Shown: positions 1 through 9,856, counted from the first letter of the stretch. The stretch: 64,000 nt of DNA from Zwartia hollandica (GCF_019923725.1 NZ_JAHXRI010000010.1:582636-646635), one strand, 5' to 3'. Numbers and translations are program-made. The notes: generated by a model not told the origin, from the sequence alone.

Positions 1-284
1 ACTTTACCTTTGACCCAGTCATGCGCCAGTTGCGCAAGCATGGTCAAACCGTCAAGCTCACCGGCGGTGAAATAAATCTGCTGGAGGCCCTTTTGCAAAG
101 TGCGGGTAAGCCATTGTCTCGCGAGCGGCTCATGACGCTTGCACGCGATGATGAGGCGGGCGAGCGAAGCGATCGCGCGATTGATATCGCCATCCTCCGT
201 CTGCGACGAGTGCTCGAAGACGACCCTAAACAGCCTCGCTGGATTCAGACGGTCTGGGGCACGGGCTACCGCTTTTCACCTTGA
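1..284 (+). CDS. OmpR-family response regulator, C-terminal part (5' end outside window)
   Basis: Only the winged-helix DNA-binding half is present. The frame is open from the first bases of the window, so the Met codon at 21 is internal and not a start. The visible part has the usual OmpR/PhoB effector layout: a short beta strand, the LT-x-GE-x-x-LL recognition segment, the SRE-x-L helix, the RxxDxxIxxLRR-like recognition helix and the final G(T)GYRF wing. The missing N-terminus should carry the phospho-acceptor receiver domain. The stop codon overlaps the start of the kinase gene (TTGA), so the two are translated together as a two-component pair. The target genes cannot be read from this fragment. 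Confidence 0.9.
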   Translation, partial: FTFDPVMRQLRKHGQTVKLTGGEINLLEALLQSAGKPLSRERLMTLARDDEAGERSDRAIDIAILRLRRVLEDDPKQPRWIQTVWGTGYRFSP

Positions 285-1777
285 AAAACACCTTCTCACT
301 CGGACCACAATCTCTGCGCGCTCGCCTGATCGCGCTGCTGCTTGCGAGCGTTCTGGCAGGGCAAGTCGCGACGCTATACCTCGTGTCGCAATATCAACGC
401 AATCATGCACAAACGGTCGCGTTAGACCTCATCGCCACAACTATTCGAGCGCTGCATTTCTCGATGGAGCACGCAGCTCCTGCCGATCGCGCCGAATTCG
501 TGCGCCAAGCCTCGGAAGGCCAATGGCGGTTATGGACCCGCCCACTTCCAAATGATGTAAGACTTCTGCGTCGGCCGACTCCGGCGAGCACGGAGTCGGT
601 ACGGATTCAATCTGCCCAAGAGAGACAGGCGAATACTCAGTCAAGCACACGCCGGCTAACCAACCGTGCGCCAGACGATTCGGCTTCGCGTCCAAACGAT
701 AGTGCCCAGGGTGAACGCGCCACGAGTGCGAGCGACCGAAGCATCAACAGCTTATTGGAAAGTCTTAACGAGCGTCTAAGCGGTGATAGCCGTATCGCCG
801 TATCGTACGGGCAGCCACCGGAGCTTTACATCTCCCTTCCGCAATTTACCGAACCGGTGCCCGGACGCCTGCGCGACTGGCTTGTGATCCCCCTTGAGCA
901 GCTCAAGCCACCACTGGCGAGCTCACTTATTGCTTATTGGCTCATGGGCCTGCTGGTCATCATGCTCGTGGGTGTGCTGTTTTCGTGGCATATCACCAGA
1001 CCTATTACGCGCCTCATGCAAGCCACAGACAAGCTAGCAGCCGGCACGCCAGCACCCGTGGACCCAACCGGGCCCACTGAGCTGAGGGTGTTGGGCGAAC
1101 GCTTTAACGCCATGCTAGCGGCACTGCGCGCTTCAGAGTCGACAAAACGCACGCTGCTAGCAGGCCTGCCGCACGACTTGAAAGCACCGCTTTCACGCAT
1201 GTGGCTGCGGGTCGAAATGTCAGAAGAGCCGACCCTAAAAGAAGGGATGCGAAGCGACTTGCAAGATATGCAACACATCGTCGACCAGTTTGTTCACTAT
1301 CTACGAGGGACCGACCTCGGGTCCTACCGCTTCACCATATTCTCGTTGGATCAATGGCTACGTGAACGTATTAGGAACTGGCAGCAAACCGGTCAGACCA
1401 TTGTGCTTGAGGGTCCGCCCGCGCGGGCCTCCATTCACGCTGACCAGGTAGCACTTTCTCGCCTGTTGGACAACCTGATTGGAAACGCCCTACATCACGG
1501 CGCCCCGCCAGTGCATATCAGCCTAAGAACAGAGGGGCTAATCGCCGCACTGACGGTGTCCGATCACGGCCAAGGCATTCCCCAAGCGCTTCGCGCGGAG
1601 GCACTTAAGCCGTTTGTTCGGCTCGATGAGGCCCGCACCCGCTCAGGTAATGTCGGTCTTGGGCTTTCGCTGGTTGACTCAATTGTGCTTGCACACGCAG
1701 GCACGCTGACTCTGGATCAGAGCCCAGCGGGCGGGCTGCAAGTCAAGGTTAGACTGCCCATTCTGGCTAGGGACTAA
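281..1777 (+). CDS. Sensor histidine kinase, EnvZ-like
   Basis: Membrane histidine kinase of 498 residues, partner of the regulator it overlaps. Order: TM helix about 15-37, a periplasmic region of about 175 residues, TM helix about 215-238, HAMP linker, dimerisation/phospho-acceptor helix with His298 in an LPHDLKAPL H-box, then the HATPase domain with an N-box (DNLIGNALHHG), G1 (DHGQGIP) and G2 (GLGLSLV). The H-box and HAMP look like EnvZ/RisS types. The periplasmic part holds a stretch (about residues 98-155) very rich in Ser, Thr, Asn, Gln and Arg that looks disordered. The start is a TTG overlapping the upstream stop (TTGA); no better start is seen nearby. The signal it senses is unknown. 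Confidence 0.9.
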   Translation: MKNTFSLGPQSLRARLIALLLASVLAGQVATLYLVSQYQRNHAQTVALDLIATTIRALHFSMEHAAPADRAEFVRQASEGQWRLWTRPLPNDVRLLRRPTPASTESVRIQSAQERQANTQSSTRRLTNRAPDDSASRPNDSAQGERATSASDRSINSLLESLNERLSGDSRIAVSYGQPPELYISLPQFTEPVPGRLRDWLVIPLEQLKPPLASSLIAYWLMGLLVIMLVGVLFSWHITRPITRLMQATDKLAAGTPAPVDPTGPTELRVLGERFNAMLAALRASESTKRTLLAGLPHDLKAPLSRMWLRVEMSEEPTLKEGMRSDLQDMQHIVDQFVHYLRGTDLGSYRFTIFSLDQWLRERIRNWQQTGQTIVLEGPPARASIHADQVALSRLLDNLIGNALHHGAPPVHISLRTEGLIAALTVSDHGQGIPQALRAEALKPFVRLDEARTRSGNVGLGLSLVDSIVLAHAGTLTLDQSPAGGLQVKVRLPILARD

Positions 1778-1863
1778 ACCGCCGCTTGGGCTGTTCCAAG
1801 TCGGATCGCGTCTGTCGTGGCAAAATGTATCTTTAATGCCCCAATTTCCCACTAAAAACCGGT

Positions 1864-3630
1864 ATGACCCAAGAATCCTCCGCCCCCGTTACAACGAATT
1901 TTCTACGCAACATTATCGATGCCGATCTCGCTGCCAGAAAGTTTGAAGGAAAGCGTTGGGCGGGTGGTCCTGGGCCCGCCTCTGTGCAGGCCAGCGGGGA
2001 AGTTGACCTTGCGCGTATCCGCACGCGCTTCCCTCCGGAGCCCAATGGCTATCTGCACATCGGTCATGCAAAAAGTATTTGCTTAAACTTCGGATTAGCG
2101 CGTGACTATGGTGGCGTGTGTCATCTGCGCTTTGACGACACGAATCCAGAAAAAGAAGAACAAGAGTACGTCGATGCAATCATCGATGCCGTGAAATGGC
2201 TAGGTTTTGATTGGAAATCTGGTAACAGCGAGCACCTGTTCTTTGCCAGTAGTTATTTTGCGACGATGTATGCCTGTGCTGAGGCTCTAATCCTGGCTGG
2301 TCATGCGTATGTTGACGAGCAAAGCCCAGAAGAAATGCGCTTAATGCGCGGCACGCTAACTGAGCCCGGGAAAAACTCTCCCTTCAGAGGCCGTCCCGCG
2401 CAGGAATCCTTGCAGATGCTGCAGGACATGCGCGCTGGTAAATATGCCGATGGCAGTATGGCTCTGCGGGCACGCATCGACATGGCCTCCCCTAACATCA
2501 ACTTGCGCGATCCCGTGCTCTATCGCATTCGCCACGCCACGCACCACCGTACGGGTAACGATTGGTGTATCTACCCAATGTATGCCTTCGCGCACCCCAT
2601 CGAAGACGCGCTAGAGGGCATCACCCACAGTATTTGCACACTCGAATTTGAAGACCAGCGCCCGTTTTACGATTGGACACTAAATAGACTACAAGAGCTT
2701 GGACTGTTCGCTAAGCCTCTACCTCATCAGTACGAGTTTGCACGCTTGAACATGAGCTACATCGTCACCAGCAAACGTAAGCTCCTGCAGCTTGTCAAAG
2801 ATGGCCACGTCAATGGCTGGGATGATCCCCGTATGCCGACCATTGCAGGCTTGCGCCGCAGGGGCTACACGGCCTCTGCGTTGCGTTTGTTCTGCGAACG
2901 CACGGGCGTTTCAAAGTCCAACTCGCGTATAGACTACAGCTTGCTTGATCAAGCCCTGCGAGAAGATCAAGACCCGATCGCGCTTCGCTCGGTGGCGATC
3001 CTCGACCCCTTAAAGCTCGTCATCACAAACTTCCCTGCAGACCATGTGGAGCCCTGCCATGCGCCGCGTAATCCACATGCGTCGGAGGCGGGAATGCGTG
3101 AGTTTGGGTTGAGCCGAGAGGTATGGATTGAACGGGAAGACTTTGCTGAAGTCCCGCCAAAGAAATACTTTAGGTTATTCCCTGGCAATAGCGTTCGTTT
3201 GAAATACGGTTACGTGGTGACCTGCACGGGTTGTGTCAAGGATGCGGAAGGCAACGTCATTGAAGTCCACGCCGAGTACAACCCAGACACCAAGAGCGGT
3301 ACGCCAGGATCTGATGCCGTTAAAGTCAAAGGTAATGTCACTTGGATCAGCACGGCACAAGCCGTGTCCGCAGAAATCCGACTTTACGACCGACTATTTT
3401 CAGAACCATTCCCAGACGCGGGTGACAGTGATTTTCTCAACTGTCTGAATCCGCATTCTGTGCAAGTGGTCAAGGCTTTCCTCGAGCCCGGCACAGCACT
3501 CGTACCTGGCGTTGTCACGCAGTTCGAGCGCTTGGGCTACTTTGTGGTCGATCCAATCGATTCAACGCCAAACGCACCTGTCTTTAATCGTGTCACCACG
3601 CTTAAAGACACCTGGGCCGCAGCAAGCTAA
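1864..3630 (+). CDS. glnS: Glutamine--tRNA ligase
   Basis: Class Ic aminoacyl-tRNA synthetase that charges tRNA-Gln with glutamine in the cytoplasm. The ATP-binding HIGH motif is intact at residues 65-68 inside PPEPNGYLHIGHAKS. The KMSKS-equivalent loop reads VTSKRK at 301-306 (VMSKRK in the E. coli enzyme). The segment after HIGH (CLNFGLARDYGG, RFDDTNPEKE) is typical of GlnRS rather than GluRS. The C-terminal half forms the two beta-barrel anticodon-binding domains. At 588 residues it is somewhat longer than the E. coli protein, with an N-terminal extension of about 30 residues (NFLRNIIDADL and GKRWAGGPGP) that I associate with Burkholderiales homologues. The gene stands alone between the two-component pair and the convergent ettA. 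Confidence 0.97.
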   Translation: MTQESSAPVTTNFLRNIIDADLAARKFEGKRWAGGPGPASVQASGEVDLARIRTRFPPEPNGYLHIGHAKSICLNFGLARDYGGVCHLRFDDTNPEKEEQEYVDAIIDAVKWLGFDWKSGNSEHLFFASSYFATMYACAEALILAGHAYVDEQSPEEMRLMRGTLTEPGKNSPFRGRPAQESLQMLQDMRAGKYADGSMALRARIDMASPNINLRDPVLYRIRHATHHRTGNDWCIYPMYAFAHPIEDALEGITHSICTLEFEDQRPFYDWTLNRLQELGLFAKPLPHQYEFARLNMSYIVTSKRKLLQLVKDGHVNGWDDPRMPTIAGLRRRGYTASALRLFCERTGVSKSNSRIDYSLLDQALREDQDPIALRSVAILDPLKLVITNFPADHVEPCHAPRNPHASEAGMREFGLSREVWIEREDFAEVPPKKYFRLFPGNSVRLKYGYVVTCTGCVKDAEGNVIEVHAEYNPDTKSGTPGSDAVKVKGNVTWISTAQAVSAEIRLYDRLFSEPFPDAGDSDFLNCLNPHSVQVVKAFLEPGTALVPGVVTQFERLGYFVVDPIDSTPNAPVFNRVTTLKDTWAAAS

Positions 3631-3654
3631 GCCGCTGCGGATGAGTGGCTTAGC
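3626..3654. terminator. Inverted repeat between convergent glnS and ettA
   Basis: GCTAAGCC (3626-3633) and GGCTTAGC (3647-3654) are perfect complements with a 13-base loop. The element overlaps the glnS stop codon and touches the ettA stop codon, so it could end both convergent transcripts. There is only a weak T-rich stretch after it on the plus strand and none on the minus strand, so terminator activity is an inference. Confidence 0.35.
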
Positions 3655-5328
3655 TTATCTCAGCGCCTTATAACGAATACGTTTAGGCGCTGCGCCTGCT
3701 TCGCCTAAACGTCGCTTTTTATCCGCCTCGTACTCTTGATAGTTACCATCAAAGAAGACCACTTGCGAATCGCCTTCGAAGGCGAGAATGTGTGTCGCAA
3801 TACGATCAAGGAACCAACGGTCATGGCTAATCACCATGATCGAGCCCGCGAACTCAAGCAACGCATCTTCAAGCGCGCGCAAGGTTTCGACGTCCAAATC
3901 GTTTGATGGCTCGTCCAGCAATAAAACGTTACCGCCAGTAATAAGCGTTTTTGCCAGGTGCAGACGACCACGCTCACCACCCGATAACTGGCCAACCTGT
4001 TTGCCTTGGTCAGCACCCTTGAAGTTAAAGCGCCCCAAGTAGGCACGCGCCGGCATTTCAAAACGCCCAACCGTTAAGATGTCTGCACCATCCGCGATCG
4101 AATCAAAGACCGTTTTGGCGTCAGGCAACGAGTCTCGAGACTGATCAACGAAGGCGATCTTGACCGTCTGACCAATCTTGACCTCACCACTATCGGGTGT
4201 ATCTTTACCCGCGATCATACGAAAGAGGGTCGATTTACCCGCACCGTTTGGACCAATGATGCCAACGATCGCACCCGGTGGTACGCGAAAGCTCACGTTA
4301 TCCAATAACAATTTATCGCCGAACGCTTTTGAGACATTCACAAACTCGATCGCGTCGTTACCTAAGCGCTCTGCCACTGGAATAAAAATCTCCTGGGTCT
4401 CGTTACGCTTCTGATATTCATGCGAAGACAGCTCTTCAAACCGCGTCATGCGTGCTTTAGCCTTAGCTTGACGGCCTTTCGCATTCTGACGCACCCATTC
4501 AAGTTCTTTCTTGATGGTCTTTTGTCGGGCTGATTCGCTCGACTCTTCCTGCTTAAGGCGATCATTTTTTTGTTCAAGCCACGAGCTGTAATTGCCCTTC
4601 CAAGGGATCCCATGCCCGCGGTCCAGTTCCAGAATCCACTCTGCTGCGTTATCCAGGAAGTAGCGGTCGTGCGTCACGCCAACGACCGTGCCTGGGAACT
4701 TCGCCAGAAATTGCTCAAGCCACTCAACACTTTCCGCATCGAGGTGGTTAGTGGGCTCGTCAAGTAACAACATATCTGGCTTGGACAGCAACAGACGACA
4801 TAGCGCGACACGGCGTTTTTCACCGCCCGAGAGCTTGCCAACGTTCGCATCCCAAGGCGGCAGACGCAACGCATCGGCTGCGATCTCCATCTGCGTTTCC
4901 ATGTCGTCCGAACCACTCGAGGCTGCAGCCGCAATGACGGCTTCAAGCTCAGCCTGTTCCGCCGCAAGCTTATCAAAATCGGCATCAGGCTCGGCATAGG
5001 CCGCGTAAACCTCGTCGAGCCGTTTTTTTGCAGCCATGACTGCACCTAAACCCTCTTCGACAGCCTGGCGTACCGTATGCTCTGCATTAAGCTTTGGCTC
5101 TTGCTCGAGGTAGCCAATATTGAGGCCCGGCATTGGCACGGCTTCACCTTCAATCTCCTTGTCCACACCGGCCATAATTTTAAGCAGCGTCGACTTACCA
5201 GAACCATTGAGTCCCAGAACGCCAATTTTGGCACCTGGAAAAAACGACAGGGAGATATCCCGCAGGATTTGGCGCTTGGGTGGAACCACTTTGCCCACGC
5301 GATGCATGGTGTATACGTATTGAGCCAT
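3655..5328 (-). CDS. ettA: Energy-dependent translational throttle protein EttA (ABC-F)
   Basis: Soluble ABC-F protein of 557 residues that binds the ribosomal E site and gates the first elongation steps according to the ADP/ATP ratio. Two ABC cassettes are present without membrane segments: Walker A at residues 39-47 (GLNGSGKST), signature LSGGEKRR and Walker [12 protein letters not shown] in the first, then [17 protein letters not shown] and [11 protein letters not shown] in the second. Between them is the charged linker ([21 protein letters not shown]) that contacts tRNA in this family. The N-terminus ([17 protein letters not shown]) and the full length are characteristic of EttA rather than Uup or YheS. 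It is transcribed convergently to glnS. Confidence 0.95.
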   Translation of the reverse strand: MAQYVYTMHRVGKVVPPKRQILRDISLSFFPGAKIGVLGLNGSGKSTLLKIMAGVDKEIEGEAVPMPGLNIGYLEQEPKLNAEHTVRQAVEEGLGAVMAAKKRLDEVYAAYAEPDADFDKLAAEQAELEAVIAAAASSGSDDMETQMEIAADALRLPPWDANVGKLSGGEKRRVALCRLLLSKPDMLLLDEPTNHLDAESVEWLEQFLAKFPGTVVGVTHDRYFLDNAAEWILELDRGHGIPWKGNYSSWLEQKNDRLKQEESSESARQKTIKKELEWVRQNAKGRQAKAKARMTRFEELSSHEYQKRNETQEIFIPVAERLGNDAIEFVNVSKAFGDKLLLDNVSFRVPPGAIVGIIGPNGAGKSTLFRMIAGKDTPDSGEVKIGQTVKIAFVDQSRDSLPDAKTVFDSIADGADILTVGRFEMPARAYLGRFNFKGADQGKQVGQLSGGERGRLHLAKTLITGGNVLLLDEPSNDLDVETLRALEDALLEFAGSIMVISHDRWFLDRIATHILAFEGDSQVVFFDGNYQEYEADKKRRLGEAGAAPKRIRYKALR

Positions 5329-5450
5329 AAGTCCAACAATGAATAGAACAGAGATGTCCTATTGTAGAGCTTAGGCAGCCGCTTCGGACCACTCCGCAGT
5401 GATCAAAAGGCTATGATGACGGCTGTGATCTCTAAATTTTGAATCAAATA

Positions 5451-5957
5451 ATGACGACCCCTGACCACGCACTACGTTTTACCGAACAAGAACTGTCCAT
5501 GCTGGGTAAAACAGCTGATGGCCTGAGTGCTTACATGGGCAAATCGGTACTTGCTGAAATAGGGATGGACGACGACGCAGAGTGGGTGATTTTTGCAATT
5601 CCGCTTGGCGTAGATGAGACCCCCGACGAAAAGGCCACGCAGGTCCAGATGGGCGGTCCAGGCGCACGCTTTGTCGGCAATCGCGGCGGGTTGGACCTGG
5701 ATACGGAAGTCTATGACTGCCAGTATCTTTGGGCGGTTCAAATCACAGACGATCCCGACGCGCGCTTCGTCAGACTAGACCAGAACGGCGACGAGTTCGA
5801 CTACGCGATGGAGCTTGCCGAGCTACTGCCTTTTGATTTAACAGATGACGCCCTGCCAGATCCTGATCTAGAACTGCTCGAGGAGCTTGAGGAGGATGAT
5901 GACTCCGATCAGAGCGAGCAGGCGGACGACCCACCTAGGCCGCCCTCCATTCACTAA
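5451..5957 (+). CDS. Acidic protein of unknown function
   Basis: I do not recognise this protein. It is 168 residues from the ATG at 5451; a TTG twelve bases upstream is also possible, and neither has a clear ribosome binding site. It has no signal peptide and no membrane helix. The first two thirds look like a compact mixed alpha/beta domain (GxGARFVGNRGGLDLDTEVYDCQYLWAVQ). The last 45 residues are extremely acidic (runs of D and E) and end in a short proline-rich tail, so they are probably disordered. It lies divergent from ettA and convergent with the ABC importer, only 5 bases from the latter. Codon use resembles the neighbouring genes, which favours a real, probably lineage-specific gene. 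Confidence 0.7.
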   Translation: MTTPDHALRFTEQELSMLGKTADGLSAYMGKSVLAEIGMDDDAEWVIFAIPLGVDETPDEKATQVQMGGPGARFVGNRGGLDLDTEVYDCQYLWAVQITDDPDARFVRLDQNGDEFDYAMELAELLPFDLTDDALPDPDLELLEELEEDDDSDQSEQADDPPRPPSIH

Positions 5958-5962
5958 AGCCG

Positions 5963-6973
5963 TTAGCCGCTAATCTGCATTGGCCAGCCTTGGGTCACCC
6001 CATGGCAGGCAATCTCGACACCCTTGAAGTTCTGCGTGACAGGGGACTCTGTCTTACAAAGATCACGGACAAACGGACAGCGGGGGTGGAACGTACACCC
6101 CGAGGGTGGATTGAGCGGGTTGGGCACTTCACCAGCTACTGGTGTACGAGACGCACCTTGTCCCGTCATATCAGGAATCGCGGACAACAGCATTCGTGTG
6201 TAGGGATGTTTAGGATCGGCAAACAACGTATCTCGATCTGCGATTTCAACAATACGACCTAGATACATCACGCCCACTCGATCCGCCACATGATGTACGA
6301 CGGCAAGGTTATGGGAAATGAATAGATAGGTCAGTCCAAGATTGCGTTGTAAGTCCTTCATGATATTCAAAACCTGCGCCTGAACCGAAACATCGAGCGC
6401 GGAGGTCGGCTCATCACACACCAAAAACTCTGGGTTCACCGCCAGCGCACGTGCAATTGAAATACGTTGCCGTTGGCCGCCTGAGAACTGATGTGGAAAT
6501 CTACTTTTATCCGAGGGGTGTAAACCAACTTGCGTCAACAATGCGTCTACCCGCGCTTCACGTTCAGCAGGGGTGAGCGTCGTATGCGCAAGGATCGGTT
6601 CGGCAATAATTCGTCCCACGCGCCAGCGCGGATTCAGACTCGCATAGGGATCTTGGAAAATCATCTGTAAGCGCTTGCGCAACGCCAGGCCATTGCGCCC
6701 CTGCATGTTTGACAGCGGCTGCCCATCAAACAAAATACTTCCTTGTGTCAGTGGATACAAACCCACCAGCAGACGGGCAATGGTGGACTTGCCACAGCCA
6801 GACTCACCAACCAAAGCCAAGGTCTCTCCTTTGCGAATCGTGAAGGACACACCATCGACCGCACGCAAGAGTGTGCGAGGCTTACGCGACAACACCCGCT
6901 CTAACCAAGGTGCCGACACATCAAACCAACGCGCAGCATCTTTAACTTCTACCAACGCTCGCTGAGTCGTCAT
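5963..6973 (-). CDS. Peptide-type ABC importer, ATPase subunit (DppF/OppF-like)
   Basis: Second ATPase of the five-gene importer. Walker A GESGCGKST, the Q-loop IFQDPYASLNPR, signature FSGGQRQRI and Walker B FLVCDEPTSALD are all present. The C-terminus has the oligopeptide/dipeptide extension (PNPLNPPSGCTFHPRCPFVRDLC), whose cysteines bind an iron-sulfur cluster in some relatives. An ATG at 7003 also opens the frame, but the start at 6973 is better: it has an AGGAGG ribosome binding site 5 bases upstream and overlaps the stop of the previous gene as ATGA. This gives 336 residues, the family length. It hydrolyses ATP at the inner membrane with the DppD-like partner. Confidence 0.93.
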   Translation of the reverse strand: MTTQRALVEVKDAARWFDVSAPWLERVLSRKPRTLLRAVDGVSFTIRKGETLALVGESGCGKSTIARLLVGLYPLTQGSILFDGQPLSNMQGRNGLALRKRLQMIFQDPYASLNPRWRVGRIIAEPILAHTTLTPAEREARVDALLTQVGLHPSDKSRFPHQFSGGQRQRISIARALAVNPEFLVCDEPTSALDVSVQAQVLNIMKDLQRNLGLTYLFISHNLAVVHHVADRVGVMYLGRIVEIADRDTLFADPKHPYTRMLLSAIPDMTGQGASRTPVAGEVPNPLNPPSGCTFHPRCPFVRDLCKTESPVTQNFKGVEIACHGVTQGWPMQISG

Positions 6974-7944
6974 ACAACCTCCTGAGCAGGATGAAGCCAA
7001 CAAGCCGCTTGAGAAGTTCCCAGTTGCTGCAATTCAGGGCGTTCGGCCCGACAACGATCCATCACTTTAGGACAACGAGGATTAAAGGCACAACCAGCCG
7101 GAATCGCCGTCAGTCTAGGCATGCTGCCATCAATCTGAACCAAACGTTCAACATGCTGATGAATCGAAGGGATAGAGCCCATCAACCCGACAGAATAGGG
7201 ATGGCGGGGCGCATGAATCACATCGCGCACTTTACCGATCTCGGCGACGCGACCCGCGTACATGACGACGACGCGATCTGCGGTCTCAGCAATGACGCCC
7301 ATGTCATGGGTAATCAGCATCACGGCCGCACCTTGTTCGCGACACATCTTTTTTAGCAGCTCAATGATCTGCGCTTGGATCGACACGTCAAGCGCCGTCG
7401 TCGGCTCATCCGCAACAATCAGCTTCGGCTGGGCAGCCAAAGCCAACGCAATCACCACGCGCTGACGCATTCCACCCGAAAACTGATGAGGATAGTGATC
7501 GATGCGTTCACGCGCCGCCGGTATGCCGGTTGCTTCCAATAATTCAATGGCACGGTTACGCGCTTGCGTCCAAGTCATTGGCAAGTGCGTGACGATCGTC
7601 TCTGCGATCTGGTGACCAACGGTGTATAGCGGATTCAGGGATGTGAGCGGATCCTGAAAAATCGCTCCGATTTCACGTCCACGAATACGGCGCATGTCCT
7701 CGTCAGAAAGCTGATCAATGCGCCGACCCTCCAGCAGTATTTGACCCCCCGAAATACGACCTGGAGGTTCAAGCAAGCCAATAATTGCGGCACCGGTCAA
7801 GGATTTTCCTGCCCCCGACTCGCCAACCACACCGACTACTTCACCGGCAGCGATCGAGAACGACACCTCATTCAAAGCTTTGAGCGTGCCGCGACGTGTT
7901 GGAAACTCAACACTCAGTTCTTTAATTTCTAGAATATTCGACAT
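6970..7944 (-). CDS. Peptide-type ABC importer, ATPase subunit (DppD/OppD-like)
   Basis: First ATPase of the importer, 324 residues from the ATG at 7944 (MSNILEIKEL), which has GAGGA just upstream; a TTG at 7956 overlapping the previous stop is an alternative. Motifs: Walker A GESGAGKS, Q-loop IFQDPLTSLNP, signature FSGGMRQRV, Walker B LIVADEPTTALD and switch His in LITHDMG. The C-terminal CAFNPRCPKVMDRC segment marks the oligopeptide/dipeptide group and carries the cysteines of a possible Fe-S site. It ends in an ATGA overlap with the DppF-like gene, so the two ATPases are made in a coupled way. Confidence 0.93.
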   Translation of the reverse strand: MSNILEIKELSVEFPTRRGTLKALNEVSFSIAAGEVVGVVGESGAGKSLTGAAIIGLLEPPGRISGGQILLEGRRIDQLSDEDMRRIRGREIGAIFQDPLTSLNPLYTVGHQIAETIVTHLPMTWTQARNRAIELLEATGIPAARERIDHYPHQFSGGMRQRVVIALALAAQPKLIVADEPTTALDVSIQAQIIELLKKMCREQGAAVMLITHDMGVIAETADRVVVMYAGRVAEIGKVRDVIHAPRHPYSVGLMGSIPSIHQHVERLVQIDGSMPRLTAIPAGCAFNPRCPKVMDRCRAERPELQQLGTSQAACWLHPAQEVV

Positions 7945-7952
7945 GGGTGTCC

Positions 7953-8867
7953 TCAACTCAAACGGGGATTCAAGGCGTCACGAAGCCAATCCCCTAATAG
8001 GTTGACAGACAGCACTAACAGCACCAGGGCCGCACCAGGAAAAATCGTGATCCACCATTCCCCGGAAAAAAGGAAATCATTTCCAATCCGGATGAGCGTA
8101 CCTAAGGACGGGGAAGTGGGCGGCACACCCACACCCAAGAATGAAAGCGTCGCCTCGGTGATAATCGCAGTTGCCAAGTGCACCGTCGCCAAAACGAGCA
8201 CCGGTCCCAACACATTCGGCAACACATGGCGAAACATAATAACGGGCGACGAAATGCCAATGACCCGGGCCGCCTGCACATATTCGCGATTCTTCTCAAC
8301 CAAAGTAGAGCCACGCACCGTACGTGCATACTGCGGCCAACCCGCCAGCGCAATCGCTCCTACCAACACGGGAAAAGCAATCACCTCATGCATATCGCCT
8401 GGAACAACGGCCCGCGCAACACCATCGATCAACAAGGCAATCAAGATTGCTGGAAACGACAGTTGCACATCGGCAACGCGCATAATTAACGCGTCAATGC
8501 GACCACCTGCGTAACCAGAAATCAATCCGAGAACGATGCCCAAAGACATCGCACCAGCCACTGCAGCCAAACCAATCAATAACGACACCTTGGTGCCATA
8601 CATCAGCGCTGAAAGCATGTCGCGCCCTTGGCTGTCGGTCCCGAGCAAATACTTTGTCGTGCCGTCAGACAGCCAAACCGGCGGCTTGAGCGCATCAAGT
8701 AAGTCAATCGTTGCCAGATCGAAGGGGTTATGCGGTGCGATCCAGGGCGCACCAAAAGCCGCCACCAATAAGGTGATCAACAAAAACGTTGCTAACATCG
8801 CAACCGGCGTGTGACGCCAGGACCAAGCCAGATCCCCATCCCAAAAACGTGCAAGTGCTGCGCGCAT
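7953..8867 (-). CDS. Peptide-type ABC importer, permease subunit (DppC-like)
   Basis: Inner-membrane permease of 304 residues. An N-terminal helix (AMLATFLLITLLVAAFGAPWIAP) is followed by a soluble loop that includes the DppC-type GTDSQGRDMLS motif, then five further helices. The EAA loop that docks the ATPase is visible as the stretch around EYVQAARVIGISSPVIMFRHVLPN. Its ATG overlaps the TAA of the DppB-like gene by one base (TAATG), and its stop lies 8 bases before the DppD-like ATG. Length and topology match DppC/OppC. Confidence 0.93.
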   Translation of the reverse strand: MRAALARFWDGDLAWSWRHTPVAMLATFLLITLLVAAFGAPWIAPHNPFDLATIDLLDALKPPVWLSDGTTKYLLGTDSQGRDMLSALMYGTKVSLLIGLAAVAGAMSLGIVLGLISGYAGGRIDALIMRVADVQLSFPAILIALLIDGVARAVVPGDMHEVIAFPVLVGAIALAGWPQYARTVRGSTLVEKNREYVQAARVIGISSPVIMFRHVLPNVLGPVLVLATVHLATAIITEATLSFLGVGVPPTSPSLGTLIRIGNDFLFSGEWWITIFPGAALVLLVLSVNLLGDWLRDALNPRLS

Positions 8868-9856
8868 TAGTGACCCCCGCCTGATTTACCTAAACCTACA
8901 CGCAAACGCGGGTCGACGGCAAAGTAGAGAAGATCAACGGTCAAATTAATCACAACAAAAATCAAAGATATCAAACAAAGATAAGCCGCCATCACTGGAA
9001 TATCGGCGAACTGAACAGCCTGAATAAAGAGCAAGCCCATCCCCGGCCACTGGAAGACAGTTTCAGTCACGATCGCGAACGCAATAATGCCACCCAATTG
9101 CAGGCCCATGATTGTGATCACTGGGACTAGCGTATTTTTTAAGGCATGACCGAAATGAATGGCACGCTTCGTTAAACCACGTGCGCGTGCAAACTTAATG
9201 TAATCAGCACGTAGCACTTCGAGCATTTCAGAACGCACGAGTCGCATCACCAGAGCCACTTGAAAAAGCGAAAGCGTGACAGCGGGCAGAATTAAATGGT
9301 GCCAACCACTTGCGGTGAACAAGCCGGTGGACCACCAGCCAAGACGAATTGTGTCCCCGCGCCCGTAGCTGGGCAACCATCCAAGCTGTACAGAAAAAAT
9401 CAGAATTAACAAAATGCCAATCAGGAAGGTCGGCAACGACACACCAAACAGGGAGAAGGCCAACAGCGCTTGGGATAGCTTGCCATGACGCTTGAGTGCG
9501 GTATACACACCCAGCGGAACTCCAACCACCAACGCAATCAATGCAGCTGCAATTGACAACTCAAGCGTAGCGGGCAAACGCTCACGCAGCAAAAGCGACA
9601 CCTTTTGACCTTGACGTAGAGACAATCCAAAATCGCCTTGTATTGCATTGGTAAGAAAGTGATAGAACTGCACAACAACCGGATCATTAAGCCCAAGAGA
9701 CTGACGCAGCTGTTCGCGCTCGGCCGGCGTGCCCTCCTGGCCCAGCATGATCATGACTGGATCACCGACATATTGAAACAAGATGAACGCCAGCAGTGCA
9801 ACTGCCAACATGACGCCAACGGCTTGGATTAACCGGCGCAAAATAAAAGCAAACAT
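8867..9856 (-). CDS. Peptide-type ABC importer, permease subunit (DppB-like)
   Basis: Inner-membrane permease of 329 residues with the typical DppB N-terminus: a first helix (FILRRLIQAVGVMLAVALLAFILF), then a periplasmic region containing the conserved LGLNDPVVVQFYHFL segment, then five helices. The EAA loop is seen as DYIKFARARGLTKRAIHFGHALKN. It is the first gene after the binding protein, separated from it by a stem-loop at 9886-9920. It overlaps the next permease gene by one base. The substrate cannot be fixed from the permease. Confidence 0.93.
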   Translation of the reverse strand: MFAFILRRLIQAVGVMLAVALLAFILFQYVGDPVMIMLGQEGTPAEREQLRQSLGLNDPVVVQFYHFLTNAIQGDFGLSLRQGQKVSLLLRERLPATLELSIAAALIALVVGVPLGVYTALKRHGKLSQALLAFSLFGVSLPTFLIGILLILIFSVQLGWLPSYGRGDTIRLGWWSTGLFTASGWHHLILPAVTLSLFQVALVMRLVRSEMLEVLRADYIKFARARGLTKRAIHFGHALKNTLVPVITIMGLQLGGIIAFAIVTETVFQWPGMGLLFIQAVQFADIPVMAAYLCLISLIFVVINLTVDLLYFAVDPRLRVGLGKSGGGH

